A stretch of DNA of 64,000 bases from Ruminiclostridium cellobioparum DSM 1351 = ATCC 15832 (GTDB lineage: Bacteria; Bacillota; Clostridia; Acetivibrionales; DSM-1351). Under the pieces are notes generated by a model. It had not been told where the DNA came from and did not search any database. It worked only from the letters and a program-made list of their open reading frames with translations. The translations under genes were made by a program, and so were the position numbers. Below are positions 55,538 through 64,000 of the stretch, one piece after another (position 1 is the stretch's first letter; each line of letters starts with the position of its first letter). The stretch is from NCBI RefSeq assembly GCF_000621505.1, contig NZ_JHYD01000037.1, positions 1 through 64,000 of the forward strand, read 5' to 3'.

Positions 55538-57091
55538 ATGAAGTATGCAAATAAGACAAAGATATTATTGCTGGCCGTGATTATGGCGGTCACGCTGCCT
55601 TTTTCAGCGTTTGCTGCAGGAGCAGAACCAGTTTGGGGATGGACAGGCGGTATTAATACTGCTGTTGAAAACGGCAAAGCCGTCGAACTTAATAAAATAT
55701 TCGAGTACGGAGATCACAAAATAAAATTTGAAAATGCCGTTTGGGAGGACTATGCGCTTTTAGTGGCCTTTTCTGTTCCGGATGCAGACAAAGAGGATTC
55801 AGTCATGCCGTCACAGATATCTCTTGTAAATGAAGAAGGAAAATCTGTAAGCCAGGGTCATGGCAGTGAATACGGCGGAAATGGAAAAGGAGTACTGGAG
55901 TTTAATCTGAACAGGGAACTAATCAAGGGTGATAAATTATATTTAAAAATACATACGTTACGCAAAGCAGGAAGAGAAAAGCCTGATTATACCTATACAA
56001 TGGTGCTTGATAAATCCCTGTCCGCTGACGGAGCAAAATACAATCCCGGAAAAGAAATTAAAACGGACTATGGCACTTTAAAGTTTGTAACAGCAAGTAA
56101 CTCAAGGGAAAGACTGAGTATCGATTATACTTTTGACTATATACAGGAAATAAAAGAATTAACCAAAAGTGATCCGGATACTAATATTTTTGTTCACGAC
56201 TTATTCCCTCAAATCACTCTGACAGATGCCAACAAAAAAGTTTTCCGCGCCAATGGCAGAAGTTCGGGGGATGAAGGTAAGTATGGCAGCCTGTATTTTG
56301 ACGGAATGCCTGAACTCAACAAACCGGTCACAATATCAGTTACATGCAGTGAGAAGGTTGCAAATTGGAGCCTGCCCATACCGGTTAAAAAGGCAGAAGT
56401 TGAAACTGTTAGTGTTAACAAGGAGTATAAAAGTGAGGGCGGCAGCTTTAAGATAAAAAACATATACCTTGGTTCGGCAAGCACTTATCTTGATTATGAA
56501 TTTATACCGGATAAGGGTTATGAAGTGACCAGACTTGAGCCTTTGGTTTCAATGAACATAAGAAACAAAAATGTCCAGGGGTCAACCTCAAATGGCGATC
56601 TTGCCGGTAAAATAATATTTAAATATCCCATAACCCGGAAAGACCTTAAGGATGTGACGTTTTATGTGGATTCAGTAAAAAGAAGTATAAAATATGGGCA
56701 GAGCATAAAAATTGATTTTGACAAGACACCGGGGGATTATAAAATCAAAGTAGACGGTTCTGAAATTCAAGTGACAAATTTGAAAATCAAGGATGGAAAA
56801 ACAACATGCTTTGATCTGGAGGTAAATGACAGCAACAGAAAATTCAGTGACTTTGATGTTGGAATAAAAGCTGATACTCAACATCTCTCATGGTCCTCAA
56901 GCTCGAGTTCGGATGAATTTGAAAATATTTTTGATAAGCTTAAAGAAGGATTGGGTCTGACCTCTCAGGACGGGAAAAAGTCACCGTTAAAGAAATCCAT
57001 ACAAGTTGATGGAGAACATAAAAAGCTCGAGGTTGAAATTGAAAGCCTTGTATACTCAGATTCATATAAAAGTGAAATCAAATTAAATTAA
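55538..57091 (+). CDS. Secreted beta-rich protein (hypothetical)
   Basis: The product has about 517 residues. A signal peptide (MKYANKTKILLLAVIMAVTL, PFSAFAAG; cleavage near AFA-A) is followed by repeated beta-rich units of ~100 residues, such as FEYGDHKIKFENAVWEDYAL, KFVTASNSRERLSIDY and FKIKNIYLGSASTYLDYEF. TTGGAGGA lies 8 nt before the ATG at 55538; an earlier start at 55508 would spoil the signal. The repeats recall DUF4179/DUF5643-type extracellular domains, but no firm family is assigned. Confidence 0.75.
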   Translation: MKYANKTKILLLAVIMAVTLPFSAFAAGAEPVWGWTGGINTAVENGKAVELNKIFEYGDHKIKFENAVWEDYALLVAFSVPDADKEDSVMPSQISLVNEEGKSVSQGHGSEYGGNGKGVLEFNLNRELIKGDKLYLKIHTLRKAGREKPDYTYTMVLDKSLSADGAKYNPGKEIKTDYGTLKFVTASNSRERLSIDYTFDYIQEIKELTKSDPDTNIFVHDLFPQITLTDANKKVFRANGRSSGDEGKYGSLYFDGMPELNKPVTISVTCSEKVANWSLPIPVKKAEVETVSVNKEYKSEGGSFKIKNIYLGSASTYLDYEFIPDKGYEVTRLEPLVSMNIRNKNVQGSTSNGDLAGKIIFKYPITRKDLKDVTFYVDSVKRSIKYGQSIKIDFDKTPGDYKIKVDGSEIQVTNLKIKDGKTTCFDLEVNDSNRKFSDFDVGIKADTQHLSWSSSSSSDEFENIFDKLKEGLGLTSQDGKKSPLKKSIQVDGEHKKLEVEIESLVYSDSYKSEIKLN

Positions 57092-57134
57092 TTTCAAATC
57101 AAAAAAAATAATAGACACTTTGACTAAACTGGCG

Positions 57135-57159
57135 TGCCTTCGGTTTACTACCGGAGGCA
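57135..57159 (+). terminator. Hairpin after the secreted-protein gene
   Basis: TGCCTTCGGT and ACCGGAGGCA form a 10-bp stem with one G-U pair and a TTACT loop, about 45 nt after the stop. No T-run follows on either strand, so it may be an mRNA-end or processing hairpin, or a weak terminator. Confidence 0.45.
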
Positions 57160-57232
57160 TTGTCCATATATTTATCTGGATATACTATTAAATCCGGTTT
57201 TATTTTACGGCACCTTCACAGGTGTTTACTGT

Positions 57233-57260
57233 TTGACATATTTCCATATTTTGATAGAAT
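57233..57260 (+). promoter_or_regulatory. Sigma-A-type promoter of the coiled-coil protein gene
   Basis: TTGACA (57233-57238), 16-nt spacer, TAGAAT (57255-57260). The leader is about 25 nt to the ATG at 57293 with GGGGGA as the ribosome site. Confidence 0.7.
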
Positions 57261-57292
57261 AAAAGTATCTTCGGTATATGGGGGATTAAATT

Positions 57293-57841
57293 ATGACTAG
57301 TGTTTTTATAGGCTTGGTATCGGCAGGGACTACTATAATAGTGCTGATACTTGGTGAACTGCTATTCGGTTCAAAAATTCTCAGCCTGATTGAAAGGCAT
57401 CGGACAATAATAATAAGCGCGCATGACAACCAGGCGGCAGACCATAATAGAATATTGGAGGATACAAATGCTCTAAGAGTCGATAACAGGATAATTCTAA
57501 AGATTAGTGAAAACCTTAATGGAAAAATAGAAGCGATTGATAAAGATCTTTTAAATGAGAAAGAAAATAAACGGTTACAGTTTGAAAGCCTGTCAGATAA
57601 ACAAAGGGAAATAAAAAACAGTCTGGATAGACTTGTAAGTTTTTCGGATGAATTTGAAAAAAAATCTATGGAGAATTCGAAGCTCTGGCGTGAAAAAGAA
57701 GAATTAAAGGAAGAAAACAGGGAACTGGGAAGGATTATAAAACTGCAGAAAGCAAGAATATCCGAATTGGAAAGAATTAATGAGATTCAAACAGAAGAAG
57801 TAAAAGATAAAATAGTGCACACAATGCCCGAAATAAATTAA
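57293..57841 (+). CDS. Membrane-anchored coiled-coil protein (hypothetical)
   Basis: The 182-residue protein has one N-terminal helix (5-27), then a charged, heptad-rich region (~60-170; KEELKEENRELGRIIKLQKA) typical of a long coiled coil. It has its own promoter and terminator. It may be a scaffold; no family recognised. Confidence 0.7.
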   Translation: MTSVFIGLVSAGTTIIVLILGELLFGSKILSLIERHRTIIISAHDNQAADHNRILEDTNALRVDNRIILKISENLNGKIEAIDKDLLNEKENKRLQFESLSDKQREIKNSLDRLVSFSDEFEKKSMENSKLWREKEELKEENRELGRIIKLQKARISELERINEIQTEEVKDKIVHTMPEIN

Positions 57842-57863
57842 ATAAATTATAATTAATGACTGC

Positions 57864-57894
57864 CGCACGTTCCCAAACAGGAGGTGCGTTTTTT
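57864..57894 (+). terminator. Terminator after the coiled-coil gene
   Basis: CGCAC and GTGCG close the stem, an inner TCC/GGA extends it, and six T residues follow at 57889-57894. Confidence 0.75.
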
Positions 57895-58087
57895 ATGCCC
57901 GATTTTGATGGTGTTTTGATAGTAAAATAGGAACAATGACCGGCGGTCTGTTGATAAAAATATGCTGGTATACAGAATACGAGACTTGATGAAGCAGGAC
58001 AATTACAGATATAATTATAAAATTGGCAGAGGTATATTAATTATGTTGATATGATAGGGAGTAATAAATTCAAGGTGGTTTGTTGAG

Positions 58088-58963
58088 ATGAACGAGAAAA
58101 TTGCAGCAATATTGTTAGTAGATGATGAAATCAATATATTAAAGGCTCTAAAACGTGTATTAGCCTGTGAGGGATATGAGATTCATTGTGCAACAAAATC
58201 AGATAAAGCTATAAAAATGATAGGCAGCAACAGGTACGATTTAATCATTTGTGACCAGAAAATGCCGGGATTGAGCGGTATAGAACTACTTGAGTATTCC
58301 AGCAGGGTGTCACCGGATACAATTAGAATTTTAATCACCGGATACTCGGATTTTAAAGTTATGGAGGATGCAATAAATAAGTGCAGAATTCATTATTATT
58401 TTCCAAAGCCGTGGGATAACAGCATTCTTATTGAGGTTATAAGAAAGACTCTCTCCGATAAGCAGGTTAAAGGGAAAAAGGACAGTATATTAAATAATTT
58501 GCTGGGCTATAAGAGTTACATAGAGGGAATTCTTAATATTCTTGACGGTTCCCGGAACATTTTTAAAGAGGAGGAGGCTCCTGTTGAAAAAACAGAGGAG
58601 GAATATGACAAAGAGGAAATATTAACCCTCAAAAAGGATGACAGCATATTATTCCTGAAACCTTCAGAAATATATTACCTGGCATCTTCAGAGGGAAAAG
58701 TTACGTTAGTTACTATAAACAGTCAATATCACAGCTGGGATTCTTTGAAGGTTTGGGAGGAAAAACTGAAGAATAACGGGTTTTTCAGGTGCCACAGGAG
58801 TTATATAGTAAACGTTGCCAAAATAAAAAAAATAACCTCCTGGTTTAAGGATACATATAATCTGGAATTCCATGACATTAGCGATACTATCTACTCAAGT
58901 AAGTCATATATCAAACCTTTGAAAAAATTTATTCAGAATCAATCAGGTAAAAGGCTTTACTGA
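58088..58963 (+). CDS. Response regulator: receiver plus LytTR DNA-binding domain
   Basis: The 291-residue protein has an N-terminal receiver with D12/D13, phospho-acceptor D56 (ICDQKMPGLSG) and the unusual PKPWDNS after the conserved Lys. It has a linker of ~60 residues and a C-terminal LytTR domain (FLKPSEIYYLASSEGKV; FFRCHRSYIVNVAKIKKI). The receiver looks like those of HDOD/RpfG-type regulators, not the usual AgrA/LytR type. AAGGTGG precedes the ATG. It is the only DNA-binding member of the three receivers before the NRPS-like gene. Confidence 0.9.
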   Translation: MNEKIAAILLVDDEINILKALKRVLACEGYEIHCATKSDKAIKMIGSNRYDLIICDQKMPGLSGIELLEYSSRVSPDTIRILITGYSDFKVMEDAINKCRIHYYFPKPWDNSILIEVIRKTLSDKQVKGKKDSILNNLLGYKSYIEGILNILDGSRNIFKEEEAPVEKTEEEYDKEEILTLKKDDSILFLKPSEIYYLASSEGKVTLVTINSQYHSWDSLKVWEEKLKNNGFFRCHRSYIVNVAKIKKITSWFKDTYNLEFHDISDTIYSSKSYIKPLKKFIQNQSGKRLY

Positions 58964-59013
58964 TTAAATTTGAGAATTATTACATTAAAACAGATAAAAA
59001 ATGCGTTTCATAG

Positions 59014-59050
59014 AAAAAATGGTGCCCTTTATGGGAAAACCATTTTTTTT
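59014..59050 (+). terminator. Terminator after the LytTR regulator
   Basis: AAAAAATGGT and ACCATTTTTT pair around an inner CCC/GGG stem, and eight T residues end the structure. Confidence 0.85.
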
Positions 59051-59131
59051 GTCTTTATTGCGTTGATAATATTATTGGATTAAGAAACAGAGTAATCATC
59101 TGAATTCTGGAATTTTCGGGGAGGAATGGGA

Positions 59132-60313
59132 ATGAAAAAGAATATTCTTTTTGTAGACGATGAAAAACAGATTCTCAGAGCCGTAAACAGGTTGTTTATG
59201 GATAGTAAATACACTGTATTTATGGCTGATAACGGTGAAGATGCTTTAAATATCCTGGAAAAAGAGAACATTGATATGCTGATATCAGATATGAGGATGC
59301 CGGGTATGGATGGTTATCAGTTGTTGAAAGCAGTGAAAGAAGAGTTTCCTTCAGTTATAAGAATTATTTTGAGTGGATATGCCGAGGGAGAGGTGGTGTT
59401 CAAGTCATTCCGGCAAAACCTTGCCAAGCTCTATTTGTTTAAGCCCTGGGATAATAGCCAGCTGATGTCAATTATAGACAGGGTGTTTGAGACTGAAAAA
59501 ATATTAAAGGATAAAAATCTTTTAAGCATTGTAAGCAATCTTGAGGAACTGCCTACCATAAGTGATACCTACAACCGGTTTTGTTCTCTTATTGATATTG
59601 ATGCGGATGTAAGGGAGTTTTCGGCCCTGATCGAAGAAGATCCCAGTATTGCTGCAAAAGTATTGCACTATGCCAATTCAGCCTTTTTTGGTGCCAAGAC
59701 CGGGTCCATAAGTCAGGCAATTATGTACATGGGTCTGGATAATATAAAAAATATAGTATTGACAGCCACTGTATTTGACAGGATGAATTCCAGTGAAAAG
59801 CTTTTGCATCTCAGGGAGGAATTATGGGAACATGCCTGTTTATGCAATAAAGCGGTGATTTTGCTGCATGAAAGACTTCTGGGAAAAAGACTTCCTGAAA
59901 TATATGCATCAGCGGGTTTGTTGCATGATATCGGAAAAATAGTATTTATAAGCAATTTTCCTGAGGGGTATTCCAGGCTGATAAAAACTATAGACACTGA
60001 TAAAAGCAAGTCCTTCGTTGATGTGGAAACAGAAGCTTTTTCTGTATCTCACCAGGAAATGGGGGGGTATTTGCTGGATTGGTGGGAATTGCCCCACCCA
60101 ATAGTTGAAGCGGCGTTATATCATCATTCTCCCGGTCTGGACAAAATTTTAAATAAGGAACTTGTATCAATTGTACATATTGCAGATTACTTTGTGTGGG
60201 AATTGATGGGCACAAACAGTATGAATTCTTTGGATATTGACGTCATGGACAATTTGAATATATCCATGGCGGAGTGCAGGAAAATTGTAAGGAGTATAAA
60301 TAAAGGTCTGTAA
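59132..60313 (+). CDS. Response regulator: receiver plus HDOD domain
   Basis: The product has about 393 residues. The receiver has D9/D10, phospho-acceptor D53 (ISDMRMPG) and FKPWDNS. An HDOD domain follows (~145-330: EDPSIAAKVLHYANSAFFG; GLLHDIGKIVFISNFPEGY; YHHSP). HDOD proteins often act as non-enzymatic output modules related to HD-GYP; HDIGK is retained here. GGGGAGG lies 7 nt before the ATG at 59132, so this start is chosen over 59126. It is followed 39 nt later by another receiver gene. Confidence 0.9.
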   Translation: MKKNILFVDDEKQILRAVNRLFMDSKYTVFMADNGEDALNILEKENIDMLISDMRMPGMDGYQLLKAVKEEFPSVIRIILSGYAEGEVVFKSFRQNLAKLYLFKPWDNSQLMSIIDRVFETEKILKDKNLLSIVSNLEELPTISDTYNRFCSLIDIDADVREFSALIEEDPSIAAKVLHYANSAFFGAKTGSISQAIMYMGLDNIKNIVLTATVFDRMNSSEKLLHLREELWEHACLCNKAVILLHERLLGKRLPEIYASAGLLHDIGKIVFISNFPEGYSRLIKTIDTDKSKSFVDVETEAFSVSHQEMGGYLLDWWELPHPIVEAALYHHSPGLDKILNKELVSIVHIADYFVWELMGTNSMNSLDIDVMDNLNISMAECRKIVRSINKGL

Positions 60314-60352
60314 CTCATATTATGATTTGTTTAATTTGGCAGGAGGCAGTGT

Positions 60353-61408
60353 ATGGCAGATATAACAGTATTATTTGTAGATGATGAAGTAAATGTGCTA
60401 AGTTCCCTTAAAAGAGGCTTGTATAAGGAAGATTACAGGTGCATGTTTGCCGAAAGTGCCGGGGAAGCCCTTAAAATTATGGAAGAACATAAAATAGCCG
60501 TAATTGTGACAGATATGAAAATGCCGGGTATGGACGGTCTGGCGCTTTTAAGGATATTGAAAGAAAAATATCCTAATACCGTAAGAGTAGTATTGTCGGG
60601 ATATACACATCTTCAGCAGGTAGTTCTGGCGATCAATCAGGGTGACATTTACAGATATATTACAAAACCGTGGAAAGTGGAAGATGAGTTCAAACCGGTT
60701 ATCCGGCAGGCTGTTGAATATCACCAGCTGCTAGCCGGAAAGGAGGAACTGCAGAAAGCGCTTGAATTTAAAAATGCTTCTATCCAGAACATACTTAACG
60801 TTATGAATGAAAAACTGTCAATCAGCAGAAAAGATTATGACAATGTTAAAAAGTTTTTAAAAGGCATTATGGCATTCCTAATGAGTGAAATGATAAATCC
60901 GGTACAGACAAACACTGATACCGCTGCTTTTTTTGATATAGTACAAAGGTTCTGCCAGGGTTTTCTGAATACAATTCCTACCGAAATAAGTGAATTTAAG
61001 GCTGCCGGTTTATTGGAGGGAATAACAGCCAGTGTTTCCAGATACAAAATATTTGAAAAAATCTACATTAAAAATGAAGATCATAACAACATTATCTGTT
61101 GTGGTAACTATAAATTAACTCTTTATACAGTGATATATATTTTAAATTATATAAGCACTAAGAATACTGCCGGGGAGCTGAATATGGGCATTATTACAAA
61201 AAATGAATTAAAATATATCGATACTGAAATTTATGCTGATATCAGAACGGTTTATAAATCGGATTATAGCATGCAGAATAATCTTATGCTGGTTGAAAAG
61301 CTTATAAATACTACATTGAAGGAGCTTGGTGTGATTGTCCGCATTAGGAATCAAAACAACGTTATTCAATTAAAGTATAAAACAATGTTTGTGCCGAAGA
61401 GTGTATGA
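60353..61408 (+). CDS. Response regulator with unassigned C-terminal domain
   Basis: The 351-residue protein has a receiver with D10/D11, phospho-acceptor D54 (VTDMKMPGMDG) and TKPWK. After a coiled linker the C-terminal ~200 residues (YDNVKKFLKGIMAFL; NYKLTLYTVIYILNYIS; LMLVEKLINTTLKELGV) resemble in outline a histidine-kinase dimer/ATPase pair, but lack the N, G1 and G2 boxes. This is a tentative reading. A GGAGG site precedes the ATG. It ends 37 nt before the NRPS-like gene and probably shares its transcript. Confidence 0.8.
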   Translation: MADITVLFVDDEVNVLSSLKRGLYKEDYRCMFAESAGEALKIMEEHKIAVIVTDMKMPGMDGLALLRILKEKYPNTVRVVLSGYTHLQQVVLAINQGDIYRYITKPWKVEDEFKPVIRQAVEYHQLLAGKEELQKALEFKNASIQNILNVMNEKLSISRKDYDNVKKFLKGIMAFLMSEMINPVQTNTDTAAFFDIVQRFCQGFLNTIPTEISEFKAAGLLEGITASVSRYKIFEKIYIKNEDHNNIICCGNYKLTLYTVIYILNYISTKNTAGELNMGIITKNELKYIDTEIYADIRTVYKSDYSMQNNLMLVEKLINTTLKELGVIVRIRNQNNVIQLKYKTMFVPKSV

Positions 61409-61445
61409 TTACAAGGCACAGGCTCGGAAGGGACAGAGGTCTTAC

Positions 61446-64000
61446 ATGAATAGATTTAAACCTGTAAATGATATTAAACGTATTGAAGACTTATTCAGAA
61501 ATCTTGCGAGAAGAAATTGTATTTCAGTTATTATAACAATTAGAAACAAGCGTCAAATTGCAGAAATGTCATTCTCCCCCAGGAAGGGCAGCCAACCTTC
61601 AATAGTCTGCCCGGGCAATGAAAATATTCAAATAAATGCCGGCGAAGAAATGGCGGTTTCCTTTTCGGACAGGGAATTTACCGTATTTTTCAAGACGGCG
61701 GCTGTCGGCTCATCTGTTGGGAACTCTTTCTATATACAAAAGCCCCTTGTTGTTTATACAGGTTTCAAAAACCTTCCTTTGCAATACTGTTTTCCTCATC
61801 CCAGGTTGTTAAAAAACATTGCTCCGATTTTCGCAGGCTTTTCCTGTGGAAACTCGGAAATTGATACGGCTTTGGGCACTGTTCTGCGTACATATCCCAA
61901 AACATTTATGGGACAGCCGGCTGTATACCTGAAAGAGGAAAAGTTTAATCCGGAAGCCTGGACTGAAATTTACGGCGGAATAGCTGATTATCTATATCTC
62001 CATCCCTGTTGTCAGAATTTCATAATGTATTTGCCTGCTGCCTGCCAATGGCAGATTGAAAGCATGTCGGCTATTGAAAGGTTTGTGGGGGACAGGAGCA
62101 GGTTTGTAATTGATACCGTTTATGGATATATCTGCGACACTTCGAGTTTGATGTATTATGATACAAAGCAGGAGTATAACTGCCAGGCCATAAATGACTG
62201 TGCGGCCTTTTTAAAATATTGCGCCGGCAATCTGGAGCCGCTGATAGTTAAAGCGCTGGGTTATGAGCAGGACAGCTTTTTTCTTGATGAAATACGGCAG
62301 GTCTGTAAGTCAGATAGCTATTTCACCGACAGAAGCCTTTATTGCGTTAAAAAGGAGGAAAAAATAATTGCTTTTGCTGTTGCAGAATCGAGTTCTGATA
62401 TCTTGGATTTCAATATATTTCACGATGTCTGCAGATTATATTATGTAAATAAAGATTCTGATACAGAGCAGATTACAGCTGCCGTATTGCCTGAAATTGC
62501 CGCTTTTTTTCATGAACGGGGAAAGGCGAGCTTCAATCTTTTATTGAATGTTAACGAACAGTCAAAGTCACAATTCAGTTTAAAGGGCGTAGAATTTAAG
62601 GATAAATTTGCAGGTATGTTTATGAACCGTGAGGGAATGAGAGAATATAAAAAATTGTTAAAAGGTAATTTCATTGACTTTAACAGATACAGAAAACTTA
62701 CATATCCCCAGTTGTCTATATGGCATACCGAGAAGGTTTTTCCCGGCACAGGTTTTGGAAATATAGCCGGTACTGCGCGAATAAACGGAAAAGTGGATTT
62801 TGAACTTTTGGAAAATGCCATAAACCAGGTTGTCCGGGAGAATGACAGCTACCGTACAAGGATTGAAGAGGGGGAGGGAACAGAAAAACAGTATTTTGCA
62901 GAATACAGATATTTCAAGGTTGATTTTTATGATTTCAGCAGGTCAGGAGCTAATGAAGAATACATGAAGTGGAGCGGTATTAAGACTGTTGAACCTTTCA
63001 ACCTGCATAATTCAGATTTATATTATTTTGCATTATTTAAAATCAGTGAAAACGAGGGGGGCTTTTTTTATAAAACCCATCACCTCATATCAGATGCCTG
63101 GACCGGTGTAACACAGATCAGCAAAATCATGGAATACTATTCCAAATTACGGAATGGTATAGATTTTATCTCCGGGAGTAAACCGTCATATATTGATTTT
63201 GTAACGGCGGAGGAGGATTATCTGCATTCGAAGAGGTTTGAGGAGCATAAAAGGTTCTGGAGTGAGAAATTCAGTACGGTACCTGAATTTTTAAGCTTTA
63301 AAACCAGAGGAGCTGTTTATAAAAATTTAAAGGCTTCCAGAAAAAGCGTAAAAATTTCACCGGAGCTGGCAGCTAATATCCAGGAGTTCTGCATTTCAAA
63401 CAGACAGTCTCCGTTTATCACTTTCCTTTCAATACTTTACATATTTATTAGCAGAATTACATCCAAATCAGATATTGTGTTGGGAACTCCGGTGCTTAAC
63501 AGGACAAATGCACGTGAAAAAAAGATGACAGGAATGTTTATTAATATATTGCCTGTCCGGTATGCAGTGGATTGTGAACAGAATCTTATTTCATTTGCCC
63601 ATGCCCTCTCAAAAGAATGGCTCACCCTGCTGAGAAACCAAAAATATCCTTATGAACTGATACAGAAGGAATTCAGGGAAAGGCACCAGGTCACAGACAG
63701 TCTTTCGGACGTAGTGCTGTCATATCAAAATGTTAAGCTTGACAGGGGTGAATTTACCGAGGATTATGAACTGTCATGGCATTTTTGCGGCTACCAGGCC
63801 AATTCTCTTCAAATACACGTAAGGGACTGGGAGGATACGGGTACTTACGTATTGGATTTTGATTATCTTGAAGATGTGTTCTCCGCTGATGAGATCGAAA
63901 GGATGAGCCGGTATTTTGTAAACCTGCTGGATGAGGCTGTCAGACATCCCGGAGAGAAGCTCGGGAAACTGAATATCCTGCCGGAAATTGAAAGAAGGCA
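61446..64000 (+). CDS. NRPS-type protein: novel N-terminal region plus condensation domain (runs off window)
   Basis: This open frame of 851 codons begins MNRFKPVNDIKRIEDLFRN after AGAGG and has no stop before the edge. From residue ~419 it is a condensation domain: YPQLSIWHTEK, active-site HHLISDAW (His545-His546), DIVLGTPVLNR...GMFINILPVR and QKYPYELIQKEF. The first ~415 residues are not an NRPS module. Residues ~1-130 look beta-rich, vaguely like a PilZ-type N-domain, and ~290-410 resemble a GNAT acyltransferase in outline (KIIAFAVAESSS; FHERGKASFNLLLNVNE). Both readings are uncertain. An adenylation domain would be expected beyond the window. Confidence 0.85.
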   Translation, partial: MNRFKPVNDIKRIEDLFRNLARRNCISVIITIRNKRQIAEMSFSPRKGSQPSIVCPGNENIQINAGEEMAVSFSDREFTVFFKTAAVGSSVGNSFYIQKPLVVYTGFKNLPLQYCFPHPRLLKNIAPIFAGFSCGNSEIDTALGTVLRTYPKTFMGQPAVYLKEEKFNPEAWTEIYGGIADYLYLHPCCQNFIMYLPAACQWQIESMSAIERFVGDRSRFVIDTVYGYICDTSSLMYYDTKQEYNCQAINDCAAFLKYCAGNLEPLIVKALGYEQDSFFLDEIRQVCKSDSYFTDRSLYCVKKEEKIIAFAVAESSSDILDFNIFHDVCRLYYVNKDSDTEQITAAVLPEIAAFFHERGKASFNLLLNVNEQSKSQFSLKGVEFKDKFAGMFMNREGMREYKKLLKGNFIDFNRYRKLTYPQLSIWHTEKVFPGTGFGNIAGTARINGKVDFELLENAINQVVRENDSYRTRIEEGEGTEKQYFAEYRYFKVDFYDFSRSGANEEYMKWSGIKTVEPFNLHNSDLYYFALFKISENEGGFFYKTHHLISDAWTGVTQISKIMEYYSKLRNGIDFISGSKPSYIDFVTAEEDYLHSKRFEEHKRFWSEKFSTVPEFLSFKTRGAVYKNLKASRKSVKISPELAANIQEFCISNRQSPFITFLSILYIFISRITSKSDIVLGTPVLNRTNAREKKMTGMFINILPVRYAVDCEQNLISFAHALSKEWLTLLRNQKYPYELIQKEFRERHQVTDSLSDVVLSYQNVKLDRGEFTEDYELSWHFCGYQANSLQIHVRDWEDTGTYVLDFDYLEDVFSADEIERMSRYFVNLLDEAVRHPGEKLGKLNILPEIERR

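Noticed and set aside
1-64000. CRISPR array, tRNA or rRNA genes
   Set aside because: No regularly spaced repeats, cloverleaf-type sequences or rRNA segments were recognised by reading.

Overview
The window reads as a chromosomal segment of a moderately low-GC anaerobic Firmicute. It is most likely a Clostridia member of the cellulolytic Ruminiclostridium / Clostridium cluster III type. This is inferred from strong AGGAGG-type ribosome sites, ferredoxin-dependent 2-oxoacid oxidoreductase genes, type III glutamine synthetase, a YesM/YesN plus LplABC-style sugar uptake system and clostridial Kdp gene order. No rRNA, tRNA or CRISPR array was recognised.

Layout. 0-2 kb: decayed IS66-family DNA (tnpA, tnpB and a frameshifted, truncated tnpC on the minus strand; a truncated tnpA-like gene divergent on the plus strand). 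2-11.3 kb: a potassium locus with a short KdpD (sensor domain only, plus strand), then kdpC, kdpB, kdpA, kdpF and a second tiny membrane ORF on the minus strand, and a divergent membrane histidine kinase and receiver-TPR response regulator. 11.3-31.3 kb: a carbohydrate utilisation locus with a YesM-type kinase, a YesN-type regulator broken by an in-frame stop, two ABC permeases, a lipoprotein binding protein, a GH30 glycosidase, a class II aldolase, a sugar-phosphate isomerase/epimerase, a transketolase broken by an in-frame stop, an MMSDH/IolA-like aldehyde dehydrogenase, a PfkB kinase, a FucI-like isomerase, an RpiB/LacAB-like isomerase, an M24-fold protein lacking metal ligands and an AraC-GyrI regulator. 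31.3-39.2 kb: ferredoxin, amidohydrolase, small membrane/secreted proteins, flavodoxin-like reductase, tcdA, a P-loop ATPase, a membrane MutS-like ATPase, and a GntR regulator with twin operators in front of a deleted ABC transporter. 39.3-42.0 kb: a four-gene 2-oxoacid:ferredoxin oxidoreductase operon. 42.1-47.1 kb: an ABC ATPase/FtsX permease plus two-component module of the peptide-resistance type. 47.5-49.7 kb: glnN. 50.1-57.8 kb: transglutaminase-like membrane protein, Cache histidine kinase, canonical M24 peptidase, AlkZ-related protein, secreted protein and a coiled-coil membrane protein. 58-64 kb: three successive response regulators (REC-LytTR, REC-HDOD, REC-unknown) leading into a large gene that runs off the right edge and carries an NRPS condensation domain behind an unusual N-terminal region of about 415 residues.

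The most notable points are: (1) the NRPS-type gene with a non-NRPS N-terminal part placed behind three related response regulators; (2) a hybrid sugar pathway combining iol-like enzymes with transketolase and sugar isomerases, carrying two single-codon nonsense lesions; (3) a pair of ~320-bp fold-back elements with terminal inverted repeats; (4) a split Kdp sensing system; and (5) an M24-fold protein in the sugar operon that has lost three of five metal ligands.
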